DNA of 64,000 nucleotides, taken from positions 22,033 through 86,032 of the forward strand of contig QFQQ01000022.1 of assembly GCA_003243445.1 (NCBI GenBank), in the 5' to 3' direction. The stretch is from Citrobacter freundii (GTDB lineage: Bacteria; Bacteroidota; Bacteroidia; Chitinophagales; Chitinophagaceae). The translations under genes and the position numbers were made by a program. Shown one piece after another: positions 16,339 to 25,219 of this stretch. The notes under the pieces were generated by a model. It was not told the origin of the DNA, did not search any database, and saw only the letters and a list, made by a program, of their open reading frames with translations. The first letter of the stretch is position 1, and each line of letters begins with the position of its first letter.

Positions 16339-18213
16339 CTATTGGATTTCGCTCAGTTCCAGCCAGCGCAATTCTTTTTCATCAACTAGTTGTGTGATCT
16401 CACCGATGCGTTTTGCGAGTTGCTCCAATTCATTATACGGAAGAGTGCCGTCGTTCAGTTTTTGATTGACCAATTCTTTTTCTTTTGCAAGATCACGGAG
16501 TTCTTTCTCCAGTGTTTCAAACTCACGTTTTTCCCTGAATGTTAATTGTCTTCTGGAAGCCGCGACGGGTGCAGGTTCTGTTGGTTTAGCCTGTTCTTGT
16601 TTTGCAAGAGCTTTATTATCGGGTCTTGATTGTTCTAAACGGTATTGTGTGTAATTGCCCGGAAAATCGCGGATGTCTCCATTCCCTTCAAATACAAAAA
16701 GATGATCTACGAGCCGGTCCATAAAATAACGATCGTGCGAAACGATAAGCAGGCAGCCGGGGAATTCGCTCAGAAAGTTTTCCAGAACGCTGAGCGTGGG
16801 AAGGTCAAGATCATTTGTTGGCTCATCGAGGATAAGAAAATTCGGGTTGCGGAAAAGGATCGACAGTAAGTGTAACCTCCGTTTCTCTCCACCACTTAAC
16901 TTGCTGATATAAGTGTATTGTTTATCAGGGTCGAACAGAAAAAGCTGTAAAAACTGGGCAGCCGTTAATGATCCTCCGCTGGCAAGGGGAAAATTTTCCG
17001 CAATATTTTTCACAAACTCGATCACACGCATATCTTCTTTCACCACCAGGCCCTGCTGGGAGTAATTTCCGAAGATCACGGTGTCTCCGATATTGATCTT
17101 TCCGCTGTCCGGCATTTCCAACTGCTGAAGAATATTGATGAACGTAGATTTACCTGCACCATTCTTTCCGACGATTCCCACGCGTTCGCCTTTGGAGAAC
17201 GTATAGTCAAATCCTTTAAGAATTACCTTTTCCCCAAAGCTTTTATATACTTTTTTCATCTCCACCACCTTCCCGCCGAGGCGGTTCATCTTCATCTGCA
17301 ATTCAAGCTGCTGATCTTCTATGCGCGACTTTGCCTTCTTTTCTACTTCATAAAAGTTATCCTGCCGGCTTTTTGATTTCGTGGTGCGTGCTTTTGGTTG
17401 CTTGCGCATCCATTCCAATTCACGTCGGTAAGTGTTGCGTGCTTTATCAATACTTGCTACTTCATTTTCTATACGTGCTGCTTTTTTCTCCACGAAGTTT
17501 TCATAATCTCCTTTGTGCACATAAAGATTACTTCCTTCGAGTTCCCAGATCTCTTCACATACTGCGTCGAGAAAGTAACGGTCGTGCGTTACAAGCAACA
17601 ATGTAACGTTCTCTTTATCGAGATAATGTTCGAGCCATTCCACCATTTCCACATCCAGGTGGTTGGTCGGTTCGTCCATGATCAGCAATACATGTTTGTG
17701 TTCAAAGCCAATATCAATAAGTGTTTTTGCGAGCGCAACACGTTTGCGCTGCCCGCCGCTGAGCGTGTTTACCGGTTGTTGCAGATGATGGATATTCAGC
17801 TTGCCAAGGATCTGTTTTACTTTCGCATCAAAATCCCAGGCGCCGAGTTCATCCATCTTCACAATGGCATCAGTGAGCTTATCTGTATCATTCTCTTCGG
17901 AGACGATCTCGAAGTCCCTGATCGCTTTAATGACGGGGTGATTATGAAAGAAAATATTATCAAGGATTGATTTTGCCTCATCAAACTGCGGATCCTGCTC
18001 AAATAAGACCATGTCCACATCTTTATTGATCCACACTTTGCCTTCATCGGCCACTTCTTTTCCGGAAAGTATTCTGAGTAATGTTGATTTGCCTGAACCA
18101 TTGCGGGCAACGAGCGCTATCTTATCACCTTCTTCTATATGAAAGGAAATTCCCTTGAAAAGCGGCTGAATGCCATAGCTTTTTGCAAGGTTTTCTACGG
18201 AAACGTAATGCAT
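16339..18213 (-). CDS. ABC-F family ATPase (Uup-like), 624 aa
   Basis: Cytoplasmic twin-ATPase protein with no membrane segments, expected to act on the ribosome. Domain 1 has Walker A ARNGSGKST (residues 36-44, Ala where Gly is usual) and TLSGGQRKRVALAKTL; domain 2 has GIVGKNGAGKSTF and KLSGGEKRRLHLL with FLILDEPTNDLD. The interdomain linker (KQPKARTTKSKSRQ) is basic, and the C-terminal 80 residues form a coiled coil, as in Uup. The ATG giving MHYVSVENLAKSY is preferred since a -7 box lies 3 nt upstream of it, inside the longer reading. Translation-factor or antibiotic-protection roles are both possible for the family. Confidence 0.92.
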   Translation of the reverse strand: MHYVSVENLAKSYGIQPLFKGISFHIEEGDKIALVARNGSGKSTLLRILSGKEVADEGKVWINKDVDMVLFEQDPQFDEAKSILDNIFFHNHPVIKAIRDFEIVSEENDTDKLTDAIVKMDELGAWDFDAKVKQILGKLNIHHLQQPVNTLSGGQRKRVALAKTLIDIGFEHKHVLLIMDEPTNHLDVEMVEWLEHYLDKENVTLLLVTHDRYFLDAVCEEIWELEGSNLYVHKGDYENFVEKKAARIENEVASIDKARNTYRRELEWMRKQPKARTTKSKSRQDNFYEVEKKAKSRIEDQQLELQMKMNRLGGKVVEMKKVYKSFGEKVILKGFDYTFSKGERVGIVGKNGAGKSTFINILQQLEMPDSGKINIGDTVIFGNYSQQGLVVKEDMRVIEFVKNIAENFPLASGGSLTAAQFLQLFLFDPDKQYTYISKLSGGEKRRLHLLSILFRNPNFLILDEPTNDLDLPTLSVLENFLSEFPGCLLIVSHDRYFMDRLVDHLFVFEGNGDIRDFPGNYTQYRLEQSRPDNKALAKQEQAKPTEPAPVAASRRQLTFREKREFETLEKELRDLAKEKELVNQKLNDGTLPYNELEQLAKRIGEITQLVDEKELRWLELSEIQ

Positions 18214-18216
18214 GCG

Positions 18217-18224
18217 CAAATATA
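18217..18224 (-). promoter_or_regulatory. -7 box (TATATTTG) three bases from the ABC-F start
   Basis: An exact TAnnTTTG match on the minus strand ends 3 nt before the ATG, implying a leaderless mRNA. The B-family repeat begins 6 nt upstream of it. Confidence 0.5.
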
Positions 18225-18230
18225 CGGATA

Positions 18231-18374
18231 GACCGCGGACGACGGACCGCAAATACAGACGGCCGACCGCCGACCACCGACCGCGGTATCATTTATTAGG
18301 ACGGAAGATGTTGCGCCGTATAGAAATGATTATTCATTCAGGATGGATCGTCTGCGGTCAGCGGTCCGCGGTCC
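18231..18374. repeat. B-family inverted repeat of GACCGCG heptamers
   Basis: The left arm (18231-18287) is a run of GACCGCG, GACGACG, GACCGCA and GCCGACC variants. The right arm (18350-18374) is its complement (GTCTGCGGTCAGCGGTCC and on). The outer GACCGCGGAC segment and the inner CAGAC segment pair, and the left arm is longer. It lies between divergent genes, outside both transcription units, so a terminator role is unlikely here. Confidence 0.75.
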
Positions 18375-18426
18375 TTCTCCCCACTGTTGGCATAGTTTTT
18401 CTATATAATTAATCAAAATCAACATT

Positions 18427-18987
18427 ATGGCTACCAATTTAATAGATACAATACAGCATAATCTTGGCTATCCTGCGCTGGAAAAAATAGATCCAAATAA
18501 ACAGGAGCCTAAAAATGACAGCGGTTCGGTGTTTAAACGTGAGCTTGGCCAGGCAGCTATACCCGCGGTGCTGGCAGGTTTGTTCAAGCTCAGTCAGAAC
18601 CAGGAAGGCGCATCGCAGATCATCGATGCTGATCCGGATGCCGGCGCATTGCAACTGGTATTTGAAAGAAAAGAGGATGTGGCCGTTGAAAAAGTATCCC
18701 GCTATACTGGCACTTCAAATGAAGAGACCCGTATCTCCATGGAGAGAATTGCTGCAGAAGCAGTACGTCTGGTACAGGAGGGTGTAAAAGACAATCCCAC
18801 ACCTGAACGTGTAAAAGCTATTCTAGGCGATCAGCGGCACAATATCCTCGTTTATCTTCCCGCTGCCATGCAAATGGGTTACCTGCTGGGTGATAATACG
18901 CTGGATGACCGTACCAATAAAATGGAAGGACCGATCTCAAGCTTTATGCATAAGATCGAAGACAAACTTGCCGGGAAAGATACTTAG
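18427..18987 (+). CDS. Soluble protein of unknown function, 186 aa
   Basis: I do not recognise the family. The product has no signal peptide; it begins MATNLIDTIQHNLGYPALEK and includes an Ala/Gly-rich helix (AAIPAVLAGLFKLSQ), an acidic middle with SQIIDADPDAGALQLVFE, and helical C-terminal text (LPAAMQMGYLLGDNTLDD). The size and alternation of amphipathic helices suggest a compact helical protein. It is a single gene with its own terminator, divergent from the ABC-F gene across a B-family repeat. Confidence 0.7.
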   Translation: MATNLIDTIQHNLGYPALEKIDPNKQEPKNDSGSVFKRELGQAAIPAVLAGLFKLSQNQEGASQIIDADPDAGALQLVFERKEDVAVEKVSRYTGTSNEETRISMERIAAEAVRLVQEGVKDNPTPERVKAILGDQRHNILVYLPAAMQMGYLLGDNTLDDRTNKMEGPISSFMHKIEDKLAGKDT

Positions 18988-19034
18988 CGAAGTTGGCGAG
19001 ACATTACTGGTTTCGTAATTCATCAATGATAGTC

Positions 19035-19082
19035 AAAGCCTGTAGCAAAAACGTGTTTACACTTTATGCTGCAGGCTTTTTT
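19035..19082 (+). terminator. Terminator after the 186-aa protein
   Basis: AAAGCCTG and AGCA pair with TGCT and CAGGCTTT, followed by TTTTTT on the plus strand. It lies about 50 nt after the stop codon. Confidence 0.7.
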
Positions 19083-19176
19083 ATAGAATGAGTTCAATCT
19101 TCTGTTGATGCTGATTTACGATCATAATTCCAAACCTGGTATTCTCTACTCATAACCCTCATCTCAGACCTCAGGC

Positions 19177-19830
19177 TTAGTTTCCCGCTGCGATGAAAAT
19201 GATCGCGCAGATGATAAAGACGAATATCAGTATCAGCCAGATCTTTCTTTTCTCCCAGTAATCGCTTGTTTTGCGATCCTGCACAAAGCGATCGATCTTT
19301 TCGTAAAGTTTTTCGTCCGTAACGCGTAATTTTTTCAGGCGATCGGTGATGCCCGGAATAAGCTTATAGGAAAGTGGATGTGTTGCATTGAGCGCGATCA
19401 GGATGATCTCTTTGTTGACATCGGGCTCATTAAAGCTGTTAACTTTTTGAATAGTGTCTTCGGATAAAAAATCTTCCAGATAGTGATGCAAACCTTCCTG
19501 GTCCATACGATGTACATCCAGCAAGCGTACGTATTTATCCAGTTCCAGTAATTGCTTTAATACATAGTCCGGAGTGATCGGACCATTGGTTCCTTTTTTA
19601 CCAAGACTACGCGCGTACCAGCGCTGTTGCAGGTATTGATCTTTGAGATTGGTATTGCTTAATACCTCGTATGCTTCCTTGATCTCGGCAAAATGAGCCG
19701 AAGCGTATACATCACTGTTGTTCTTATCTGGGTGATAAAGCAACGCCAGCCGGCGATAGGCTTTCTTTATCTCGTCCGGCGAAGCAGAGGGGGCAATTTC
19801 CAGTATACTATAGTAATCTTTCAACTTCAC
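19177..19830 (-). CDS. J-domain protein with a C-terminal membrane anchor, 217 aa
   Basis: Residues 1-70 form a DnaJ domain (DYYSILEIAPSASPDEIKKA, then RLALLYHPDKNN with the invariant HPD that activates DnaK ATPase). There is no Gly/Phe or zinc region. The C-terminus ends in one hydrophobic helix (IWLILIFVFIICAIIFIAA), so the J domain is probably tethered to the inner membrane from the cytoplasmic side. The start codon is GTG. A TATCTTCG box (one base from TAnnTTTG) lies 6 nt upstream. The client is unknown. Confidence 0.85.
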   Translation of the reverse strand: MKLKDYYSILEIAPSASPDEIKKAYRRLALLYHPDKNNSDVYASAHFAEIKEAYEVLSNTNLKDQYLQQRWYARSLGKKGTNGPITPDYVLKQLLELDKYVRLLDVHRMDQEGLHHYLEDFLSEDTIQKVNSFNEPDVNKEIILIALNATHPLSYKLIPGITDRLKKLRVTDEKLYEKIDRFVQDRKTSDYWEKRKIWLILIFVFIICAIIFIAAGN

Positions 19831-19836
19831 CGTCGG

Positions 19837-19844
19837 CGAAGATA
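19837..19844 (-). promoter_or_regulatory. -7-like box (TATCTTCG) of the J-domain gene
   Basis: The minus strand has TATCTTCG, one mismatch from TAnnTTTG, 6 nt before the GTG start. The A-family repeat begins 12 nt upstream of it. The same variant occurs before the YkgJ-like gene and the MFS gene at 42254. Confidence 0.35.
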
Positions 19845-19856
19845 GGGAATCGGAGG

Positions 19857-20011
19857 GATGTTCGATGTTGGATGTTCGATGTCCGATGGTGGATGGTCGA
19901 TATGCGAATGATTCGAAGGATCTGCAGACCTTCCGTTATTAACGAGCGTCAATTTATTTTGGTCATTCCCAATGAATTTCGACCATCGAACATCCAACAT
20001 CGATCATCGAC
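19857..20011. repeat. A-family inverted repeat of GATGKTS heptamers
   Basis: The left arm (19857-19901) has six heptamers ending TTC, TTG, TTC, TCC, GTG and GTC after GATG. The right arm (19978-20011) is the complement of ATC, TTG, TTC and GTC copies. The loop is 76 nt of unique sequence. The right arm ends 1 nt from the stop codon of the dienelactone hydrolase gene, and the left arm stops just short of the J-domain promoter. Confidence 0.88.
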
Positions 20012-20012
20012 T

Positions 20013-20864
20013 CTACCCAAGGTATTTTCCGAAAAACGCTATCGTTCTCTTCCACGCAAGTTTTGCTGCGGCTTCATTGTAGCGGGTCGGCGCAGTGTCG
20101 TTGTGAAATGCGTGGTTGGCTCCTTCGTAGATGTATATTTCGTAGGGGATATTGTTTTTCTTCAGTGCCTCTTCATAAGCCGGGATGCCTGCATTTACGC
20201 GTTCATCAAGGCCGCCGTAATGGAGTTGAACGGCTGCTTTTATTTTTGCCACATCGGCTGTTTCCGGTTGTCTTCCATAAAAAGCAACAGCGGCTTTCAG
20301 CGCCGGTACATTTACCGCAAGACTGTTGGCCATGGCACCGCCCCAGCAAAAGCCAACGCAGCCGTATTGACCATTTGTATCTTTTCTTCCAGGCAGGTAA
20401 TCAAAAACCCGGATGAAATTCTGCAGGCTGTCTTCTGCTTTCAGCTGTTGAAATTTTGTTCTCGCCTCATCTTCATTTGCCGGCGTGCCGCCTAATGGAG
20501 CAAGGGCATTCGGTGCTATGGCGAGATAACCTGCATTTGCTGCACGACGTGTCACATCTTCAATATGTGCGTTCAGCCCCCGGTTTTCATGGATCACTAC
20601 CACAGTCGCATATTTTCCTTCGGCTTTTGGCCGGGCCACATAAGCCTGCATTTCTCTGTTCACGCCGGGATATTTTATATACTCAGTAAACAGATCATCA
20701 CTGCCTGTAATGGCTGCATGTGCCTGGTTCACTTCGATCATTGGTAGCACCGCCATTGCCGCCGCCGTACTGCCGGTCAGCAACACAAGCCTGCGCAAAA
20801 ATTCCTGTCGGCTGAGCGGTATATGCGTGTATTCGTCATAAAGATTGATAATACGTTGGTCCAT
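20013..20864 (-). CDS. Dienelactone hydrolase family protein with Tat-like signal, 283 aa
   Basis: Alpha/beta hydrolase of the dienelactone hydrolase family. The catalytic triad is visible as Cys in GCVGFCWGGAMA (about residue 170), Asp in YGGLDERVN (about 220) and His in EGANHAFHND (about 250). The N-terminus has RQEFLRRLVLLTGSTAAAMA, a Tat-like or Sec leader, so the enzyme is probably exported. True dienelactone hydrolases act in chloroaromatic degradation, but no such genes are nearby and the substrate is open. The A-family repeats flank it on both sides. Confidence 0.88.
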   Translation of the reverse strand: MDQRIINLYDEYTHIPLSRQEFLRRLVLLTGSTAAAMAVLPMIEVNQAHAAITGSDDLFTEYIKYPGVNREMQAYVARPKAEGKYATVVVIHENRGLNAHIEDVTRRAANAGYLAIAPNALAPLGGTPANEDEARTKFQQLKAEDSLQNFIRVFDYLPGRKDTNGQYGCVGFCWGGAMANSLAVNVPALKAAVAFYGRQPETADVAKIKAAVQLHYGGLDERVNAGIPAYEEALKKNNIPYEIYIYEGANHAFHNDTAPTRYNEAAAKLAWKRTIAFFGKYLG

Positions 20865-21238
20865 AGCGTAGAGTTTTGAGGTTTGATTTAAAGGTAGGGA
20901 TTGTGTTTGGTTTGCGTCGATGTTGGATGATGGATGTTCGATGGTCGGTTATCTGGAACGACCCGGGCTCTCGCAATAAGCTCTTCCGGCTCAGGACAAG
21001 ACTCTTTTTTGTAACAATTTTTCTGATGGAGGTTCGACCATCGATCATCGAACATCCATCATCCTCATCGCACCCCCAATCTGTTAAATTCCTTTCACCA
21101 AATATTTTCCCAACAATCGTTCACCCCAGGCTTTCATGCAACCTCATGGCATGTTATTAGCTCCTATTTAAGCAAACGATTGAGTAAGATTTATCAGTCG
21201 GATTATCAATGCTTATCGAAAACGATAAATTTAATAAC
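20865..21238. other. Divergent promoter region with an A-family repeat
   Basis: This spacer of 374 bp separates the dienelactone hydrolase gene from the DUF6600-type gene. It holds the paired heptamer repeat (20919-21071) and, close to the plus-strand gene, a small TTATCG/CGATAA hairpin at about 21215-21230. I see no ORF and no exact TAnnTTTG box. Confidence 0.5.
20919..21071. repeat. A-family inverted repeat in a divergent region
   Basis: The left arm (20919-20948) reads GATG plus TTG, ATG, TTC and GTC. The right arm (21033-21071) is the complement of a run containing ATG, TTC, ATC and GTC copies. The loop is about 84 nt. It lies between two divergent genes, so it cannot serve as an ordinary terminator for either. 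Confidence 0.85.
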
Positions 21239-22672
21239 ATGAAACGCATTTTATCCATCCTGGCGGTTTCCGTATCCCTGGTACTGGCCGCTTCGGTAAA
21301 GAACACAGCCTCCTCGCAGGTAGGAGTGGGCGTACAGATCACTTACCAGGATTTTTATGATGAACTCAGCCCTTATGGCCGGTGGATGGAATACCCCGAC
21401 TATGGTTATGTATGGATGCCAAATGTAGGTGCCGATTTCCGCCCCTATAGCACCAATGGCCGATGGGTATGGTCCGACGATTATGAATGGATGTGGGCTT
21501 CCGATTACAGCTGGGGCTGGGCACCATTCCACTACGGACGATGGTTCATGGACCCGACTTATGGCTGGATGTGGGTGCCGGGCTACGACTGGTCTCCCGC
21601 CTGGGTGGCATGGAGAGATGGAGGCGACTACTATGGCTGGGCGCCGATCCAACCGGGATTCAGCTTCGGAGTGAACTTTTCCATCGGCAGCTATGCCCCG
21701 CCGGTTGATTACTGGTGCTTTACGCCAAGACGTTATATCGCTTCTCCTAGGATCTATAATTATTGTTTACCTGCAAGACAGAACGTAACAATTATCAACA
21801 ATACAACGATCATTAATAATTATCGCCGGACCAATAACACGTTCGTAACCGGTCCACGCCGTGGTGATGCAGAACGTTATGCAGGCAATATCAGATCCGT
21901 GCGTTTCCGCGACGTGAACTCACCAGGCAGAACCCGCGTTCGCAATAACGAGGTCTCCTTTTACAGGCCCAATATCCGCCGCGATAATGATCGCAATATC
22001 GCTCCACGCAATTTCGACAGATATAATAACCGGAATGGAAATGAAAACAACCAGGGAAGAGGCAACGCCGGCACTGGTTGGAGACAGGCAAATGAAAGGA
22101 ATAACAATAACGGCAATGGTCAAACCGGTTGGAGCCAGGTCAACGGACGCCGCGATAACAACAACGATCGCGCAAACACCAGCCCTGAAAGAAATGATAA
22201 CAATAATGGTACAGGCTGGAGACGGGCAAATGATCGAAGGAATGATGATAACAACCGCGAACGTCCGGCAACAACTCCGGGCAGCAATGACAACAGCGGT
22301 ACCGGTTGGAGAAGAGCGAATGAACGGAGAGATGATGATAACAACAGCAATAACAATCGTGTGACTGAACGGCGCGGAATTTTCGACAGGCAACCTGGTC
22401 GTCAGCCGGATGTGGATCGCCCAAGGACATCACCTGTTGAAAATCGCCCGCAGATAGATCGTCAGCCTGAGAGACGTGTATTCGAAAGACGCGACAACAA
22501 TGATGCGCAACGCAGAATGAATGTAGACAGACCGCAGCCGCAACAGCGTCAATCAATGCCGCAAATGAACCGCGAGCCCAGGCCTCAACCTCAGCGCCAG
22601 ATGGAAAGCCGCCCCATGAACCGCGGCGGTGGTTTTGAAGGACAAAGAGGTGGAGGAAGACGAAGAGATTAA
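21239..22672 (+). CDS. Trp-rich DUF6600-type exported protein with repetitive tail, 477 aa
   Basis: After a signal peptide (MKRILSILAVSVSLVLAASV) the chain has an aromatic domain of repeated Tyr/Trp-Gly motifs (SPYGRWMEYPDYGYVWMP, DYSWGWAPFHYGRW, DYYGWAPIQPG) resembling DUF6600/YXWGXW proteins. From about residue 220 it changes to an Arg/Asn/Gln-rich tail that includes four imperfect copies of a GTGWRRANERRDDDN unit. It is probably secreted or on the cell surface; the function is unknown. The ATG at MKRILS is used rather than an in-frame codon 10 residues upstream, because it starts the signal peptide. Confidence 0.82.
   Translation: MKRILSILAVSVSLVLAASVKNTASSQVGVGVQITYQDFYDELSPYGRWMEYPDYGYVWMPNVGADFRPYSTNGRWVWSDDYEWMWASDYSWGWAPFHYGRWFMDPTYGWMWVPGYDWSPAWVAWRDGGDYYGWAPIQPGFSFGVNFSIGSYAPPVDYWCFTPRRYIASPRIYNYCLPARQNVTIINNTTIINNYRRTNNTFVTGPRRGDAERYAGNIRSVRFRDVNSPGRTRVRNNEVSFYRPNIRRDNDRNIAPRNFDRYNNRNGNENNQGRGNAGTGWRQANERNNNNGNGQTGWSQVNGRRDNNNDRANTSPERNDNNNGTGWRRANDRRNDDNNRERPATTPGSNDNSGTGWRRANERRDDDNNSNNNRVTERRGIFDRQPGRQPDVDRPRTSPVENRPQIDRQPERRVFERRDNNDAQRRMNVDRPQPQQRQSMPQMNREPRPQPQRQMESRPMNRGGGFEGQRGGGRRRD
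22063..22350 (+). repeat. Four imperfect GTGWRRAN repeats inside the DUF6600-type gene
   Basis: The coding sequence repeats GTGW(R/S)(R/Q)(A/V)N followed by an Arg/Asp/Asn-rich linker four times, near 22071, 22122, 22208 and 22298. Spacings are about 51, 87 and 90 nt, all multiples of three or nearly so. The unit size suggests slippage or unequal recombination in a low-complexity linker. Confidence 0.7.
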
Positions 22673-22707
22673 ACTGAACGTTGGTGTGTTAGATGAGCTA
22701 TAACCGG

Positions 22708-22735
22708 AAGGCTTCACGAAAGTGGAGCCTTTTTT
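22708..22735 (+). terminator. Terminator after the DUF6600-type gene
   Basis: A 10-bp stem (AAGGCTTCAC with GTGGAGCCTT, one G-T wobble) closes on GAAA and is followed by T residues. It lies 36 nt after the stop codon and before the A-family repeat, so this locus has both a classical terminator and a cassette. Confidence 0.85.
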
Positions 22736-22754
22736 GATTATGGAAAGTTTACGC

Positions 22755-22867
22755 GATGTCCGATGTTGGATGTTCGATGATCGATGGTCGAATTTTAGAT
22801 TGAAAAGTTTGAGGTTGGTTCGAGCTGAATATCGAACATCGATCATCGGGCATCCAACATCGAATTC
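22755..22867. repeat. A-family inverted repeat before the ABC exporter
   Basis: The left arm (22755-22795) has GATG followed by TCC, TTG, TTC, ATC and GTC and ends GAATTT. The right arm (22829-22867) is the complement of TTG, CCC, ATC and TTC copies. The loop is only 33 nt. It starts 20 nt after a complete terminator, which shows that termination alone does not explain it. Confidence 0.85.
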
Positions 22868-22899
22868 GTACCTTCAACCAACCCTCAACACCTTCAACC

Positions 22900-24693
22900 G
22901 TGCAAATACTCTGGACCTATCTCAAACCTCAACGCTGGCTCATCTTTTTTTCACTGGTGCTCGCAGGAATTGCGCAGTTGCTGACATTGGTGGATCCGCT
23001 GATATTCGGGAAGATCGTGGATGAATATGCGGGAAATATGGCTGGTAAGACCGAACATGAACTGGTGAACGGTGTACTGTTCTGGCTGGGTATTGCGATC
23101 GCTATCGCATTGCTGGGAAGATTGGCGAAAACCTTCCAGGATTATGTGATGCGGCTGGCCGTTCAGAAATTCGGTATGCAGATCTTTAACGATGGCTTGC
23201 GGCAAACGCTGAGATTGTCATTCCCTGAATTTGAAAATCAACGGAGCGGTGAGACATTATCCACACTGCAGAAAGTGAGAACAGATACAGAACGATTTAT
23301 CAACTCGTTCATCAATATTCTTTTCTCCTCCATCATTGGGATTGGATTTCTGATCTGGTATGCAGTGACAAAACACTGGCTGCTGATACCCGTGTTTCTG
23401 ATCGGCGTCGTTGTATTGGGCGGATTGACAGGTTTGCTGAGCAAACGCATCAAAACAATACAACGCTCCATCAACAGGGAAACAAACCAGATGTCCGGAG
23501 CTATTACAGAATCATTACGTAACATAGAACTGGTCAAAAGCCTTGGCCTTACTTATCCGGAGATCAAACGCCTGCGTCTGCAAACACAAAAGATCTTTGA
23601 TCTTGAAATGATGAAAGTGCGTCGCGTTCGCACCTTATCCTTTTTACAAAGTGCCTCGCTTACTTTATTGAAACAATCGATCTTATTTATCCTGCTTTGG
23701 CTGATCTTCAGAAAAGTACTGACAACGGGCGAGTTGATCAGTATGCAATTTATTTCCACAACGATCTTTGGTCCTTTGCAGGATTTGGGAAATATCATCC
23801 TGTTTTATCGCGAAGCAGAAGCGTCTTTGCTTACGTTTGATAAACTGATGAAGAAACCGGTGGAGACAAGACCGGAGGAGCCGGTTGCCCTCGGGGTACT
23901 TGAAACACTCCGGTTTCAACATGTAGTGTTTAAGCATTCCAACGCGGCGCAAAATGCGATCGACGATATTTCTTTTAATGTAAAAAGCGGAGATACCGTT
24001 GCGTTTGTCGGGCCCTCGGGTTCGGGAAAATCAACACTAGTGAAATTGCTGGTGGGCCTTTATCGTCCGGTGAGCGGCGCCGTCTATTTTAATGATATAC
24101 CCTCTGCAGATATACGTTATAATGAAATGCGCAGACAGATCGGTTTTGTAACGCAGGAAACACAATTGTTCTATGGAACGATCCGCGACAATCTTTTGTT
24201 TGTAAAACCGGATGCAACGGAAGAAGAAATGAAAGAAGCATTGCATAAGGCTTCCTGTGATAACCTGATCAAACGTTCTGAAAAGGGATTGGATACAATG
24301 CTTGGTGAAGGCGGTATGAAATTATCCGGTGGTGAAAAACAACGGATCGCGATTGCAAGAGCATTGCTTCGCCAGCCGCGTTTGCTGATCTTTGATGAAG
24401 CGACCTCCGCACTGGATTCATTGACGGAAGAAGCGATCACCGAAACGATCCGCGAGATCTCACAACAGCGCGATCCGATCACGATCATGATCGCGCACCG
24501 GTTGTCCACGATCATGTATGCCGACACCATCTTTGTCCTGGAAAAAGGAAAGATCGTAGAGCAGGGAACGCATGATCGTCTCGTGGAAAAACGCGGTCTT
24601 TATTATGCCATGTGGCGGCAACAGATCGGTGAGCGGAGAACAACTATCGCACCTGCGGCAACGGCTGATGATATTCCGGAAGATGAAGAATAA
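22900..24693 (+). CDS. ABC transporter, fused permease and ATPase (exporter type), 597 aa
   Basis: Half-transporter with an N-terminal six-helix membrane domain (start MQILWTYLKPQRWLIFFSLV) and a C-terminal nucleotide-binding domain. Walker A is GPSGSGKST (about residue 372), the signature LSGGEKQRIAIARALL, and Walker B LLIFDEATSALD with the H-loop in IAHRLSTI. It probably dimerises to export a lipid, peptide or drug; the substrate cannot be told. The start is GTG at the Q-I-L-W reading. It follows the A-family repeat by 33 nt and precedes a lipoprotein gene. Confidence 0.92.
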   Translation: MQILWTYLKPQRWLIFFSLVLAGIAQLLTLVDPLIFGKIVDEYAGNMAGKTEHELVNGVLFWLGIAIAIALLGRLAKTFQDYVMRLAVQKFGMQIFNDGLRQTLRLSFPEFENQRSGETLSTLQKVRTDTERFINSFINILFSSIIGIGFLIWYAVTKHWLLIPVFLIGVVVLGGLTGLLSKRIKTIQRSINRETNQMSGAITESLRNIELVKSLGLTYPEIKRLRLQTQKIFDLEMMKVRRVRTLSFLQSASLTLLKQSILFILLWLIFRKVLTTGELISMQFISTTIFGPLQDLGNIILFYREAEASLLTFDKLMKKPVETRPEEPVALGVLETLRFQHVVFKHSNAAQNAIDDISFNVKSGDTVAFVGPSGSGKSTLVKLLVGLYRPVSGAVYFNDIPSADIRYNEMRRQIGFVTQETQLFYGTIRDNLLFVKPDATEEEMKEALHKASCDNLIKRSEKGLDTMLGEGGMKLSGGEKQRIAIARALLRQPRLLIFDEATSALDSLTEEAITETIREISQQRDPITIMIAHRLSTIMYADTIFVLEKGKIVEQGTHDRLVEKRGLYYAMWRQQIGERRTTIAPAATADDIPEDEE

Positions 24694-24731
24694 TCGGGCA
24701 ACCTTTTTGCATGGATATAAAAAATAACCTC

Positions 24732-25214
24732 ATGAGAAAAACGATATACCTGTTTGCCGCCTGCTGTTTCTTTATGGCCTGCAACAACAATTCGAATAAC
24801 ATTTCCGAAGCAAAAGAAGAAGCAAAGGACACGGCGCAACAGCAACCGGCAATGATTAAGGACCCCGAGATGCCGGCGGTGCAGTCGGACAGCACTATCC
24901 ATTTTACCATGCGCCCCGGCGTCGATTCTGTGGTTGGTCAGGGACACCTTGAGAAAAAAGGCGATCCGGTGATCTGTTATATCGATGTTGAAAAAGGAAA
25001 AAAGATCACCGGTAAAGTGATCCCGGCGAAAGCAGGCGCTAACATCCGGTTCAGCCATATCTATATGCCTGATGGAAATTCGGACGGACCGTTTGGTCAA
25101 ACGATCGAATACACGGCAAAGCAGACAGGAACATATCGCTTATTCATCAGTCCCAACAGAATGGCGGGTGATCCGGAAAGCACAGATTTTACTGTGGTAG
25201 TAAAAGTGCGGTAA
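24732..25214 (+). CDS. Lipoprotein of unknown function, 160 aa
   Basis: The leader MRKTIYLFAACCFFMACNNN has a lipobox (FMAC), so the mature protein should be lipid-anchored at the Cys near residue 17. The linker is Ser/Asn/Glu-rich, and the C-terminal 100 residues look like a beta-rich domain (VIPAKAGANIRFSHIYMPDG, then GTYRLFISPNRMAG), similar in texture to the C-terminal pre-peptidase-like fold, though I cannot confirm it. It follows the ABC exporter by about 40 nt and may be cotranscribed. The in-frame ATG 7 codons upstream would spoil the signal peptide. Confidence 0.75.
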   Translation: MRKTIYLFAACCFFMACNNNSNNISEAKEEAKDTAQQQPAMIKDPEMPAVQSDSTIHFTMRPGVDSVVGQGHLEKKGDPVICYIDVEKGKKITGKVIPAKAGANIRFSHIYMPDGNSDGPFGQTIEYTAKQTGTYRLFISPNRMAGDPESTDFTVVVKVR

Positions 25215-25219
25215 GAGAA

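Noticed and set aside
17398..17970. 190-codon ORF opposite the ABC-F gene
   Set aside because: Antisense shadow with Phe/His-rich composition and no recognisable domain.
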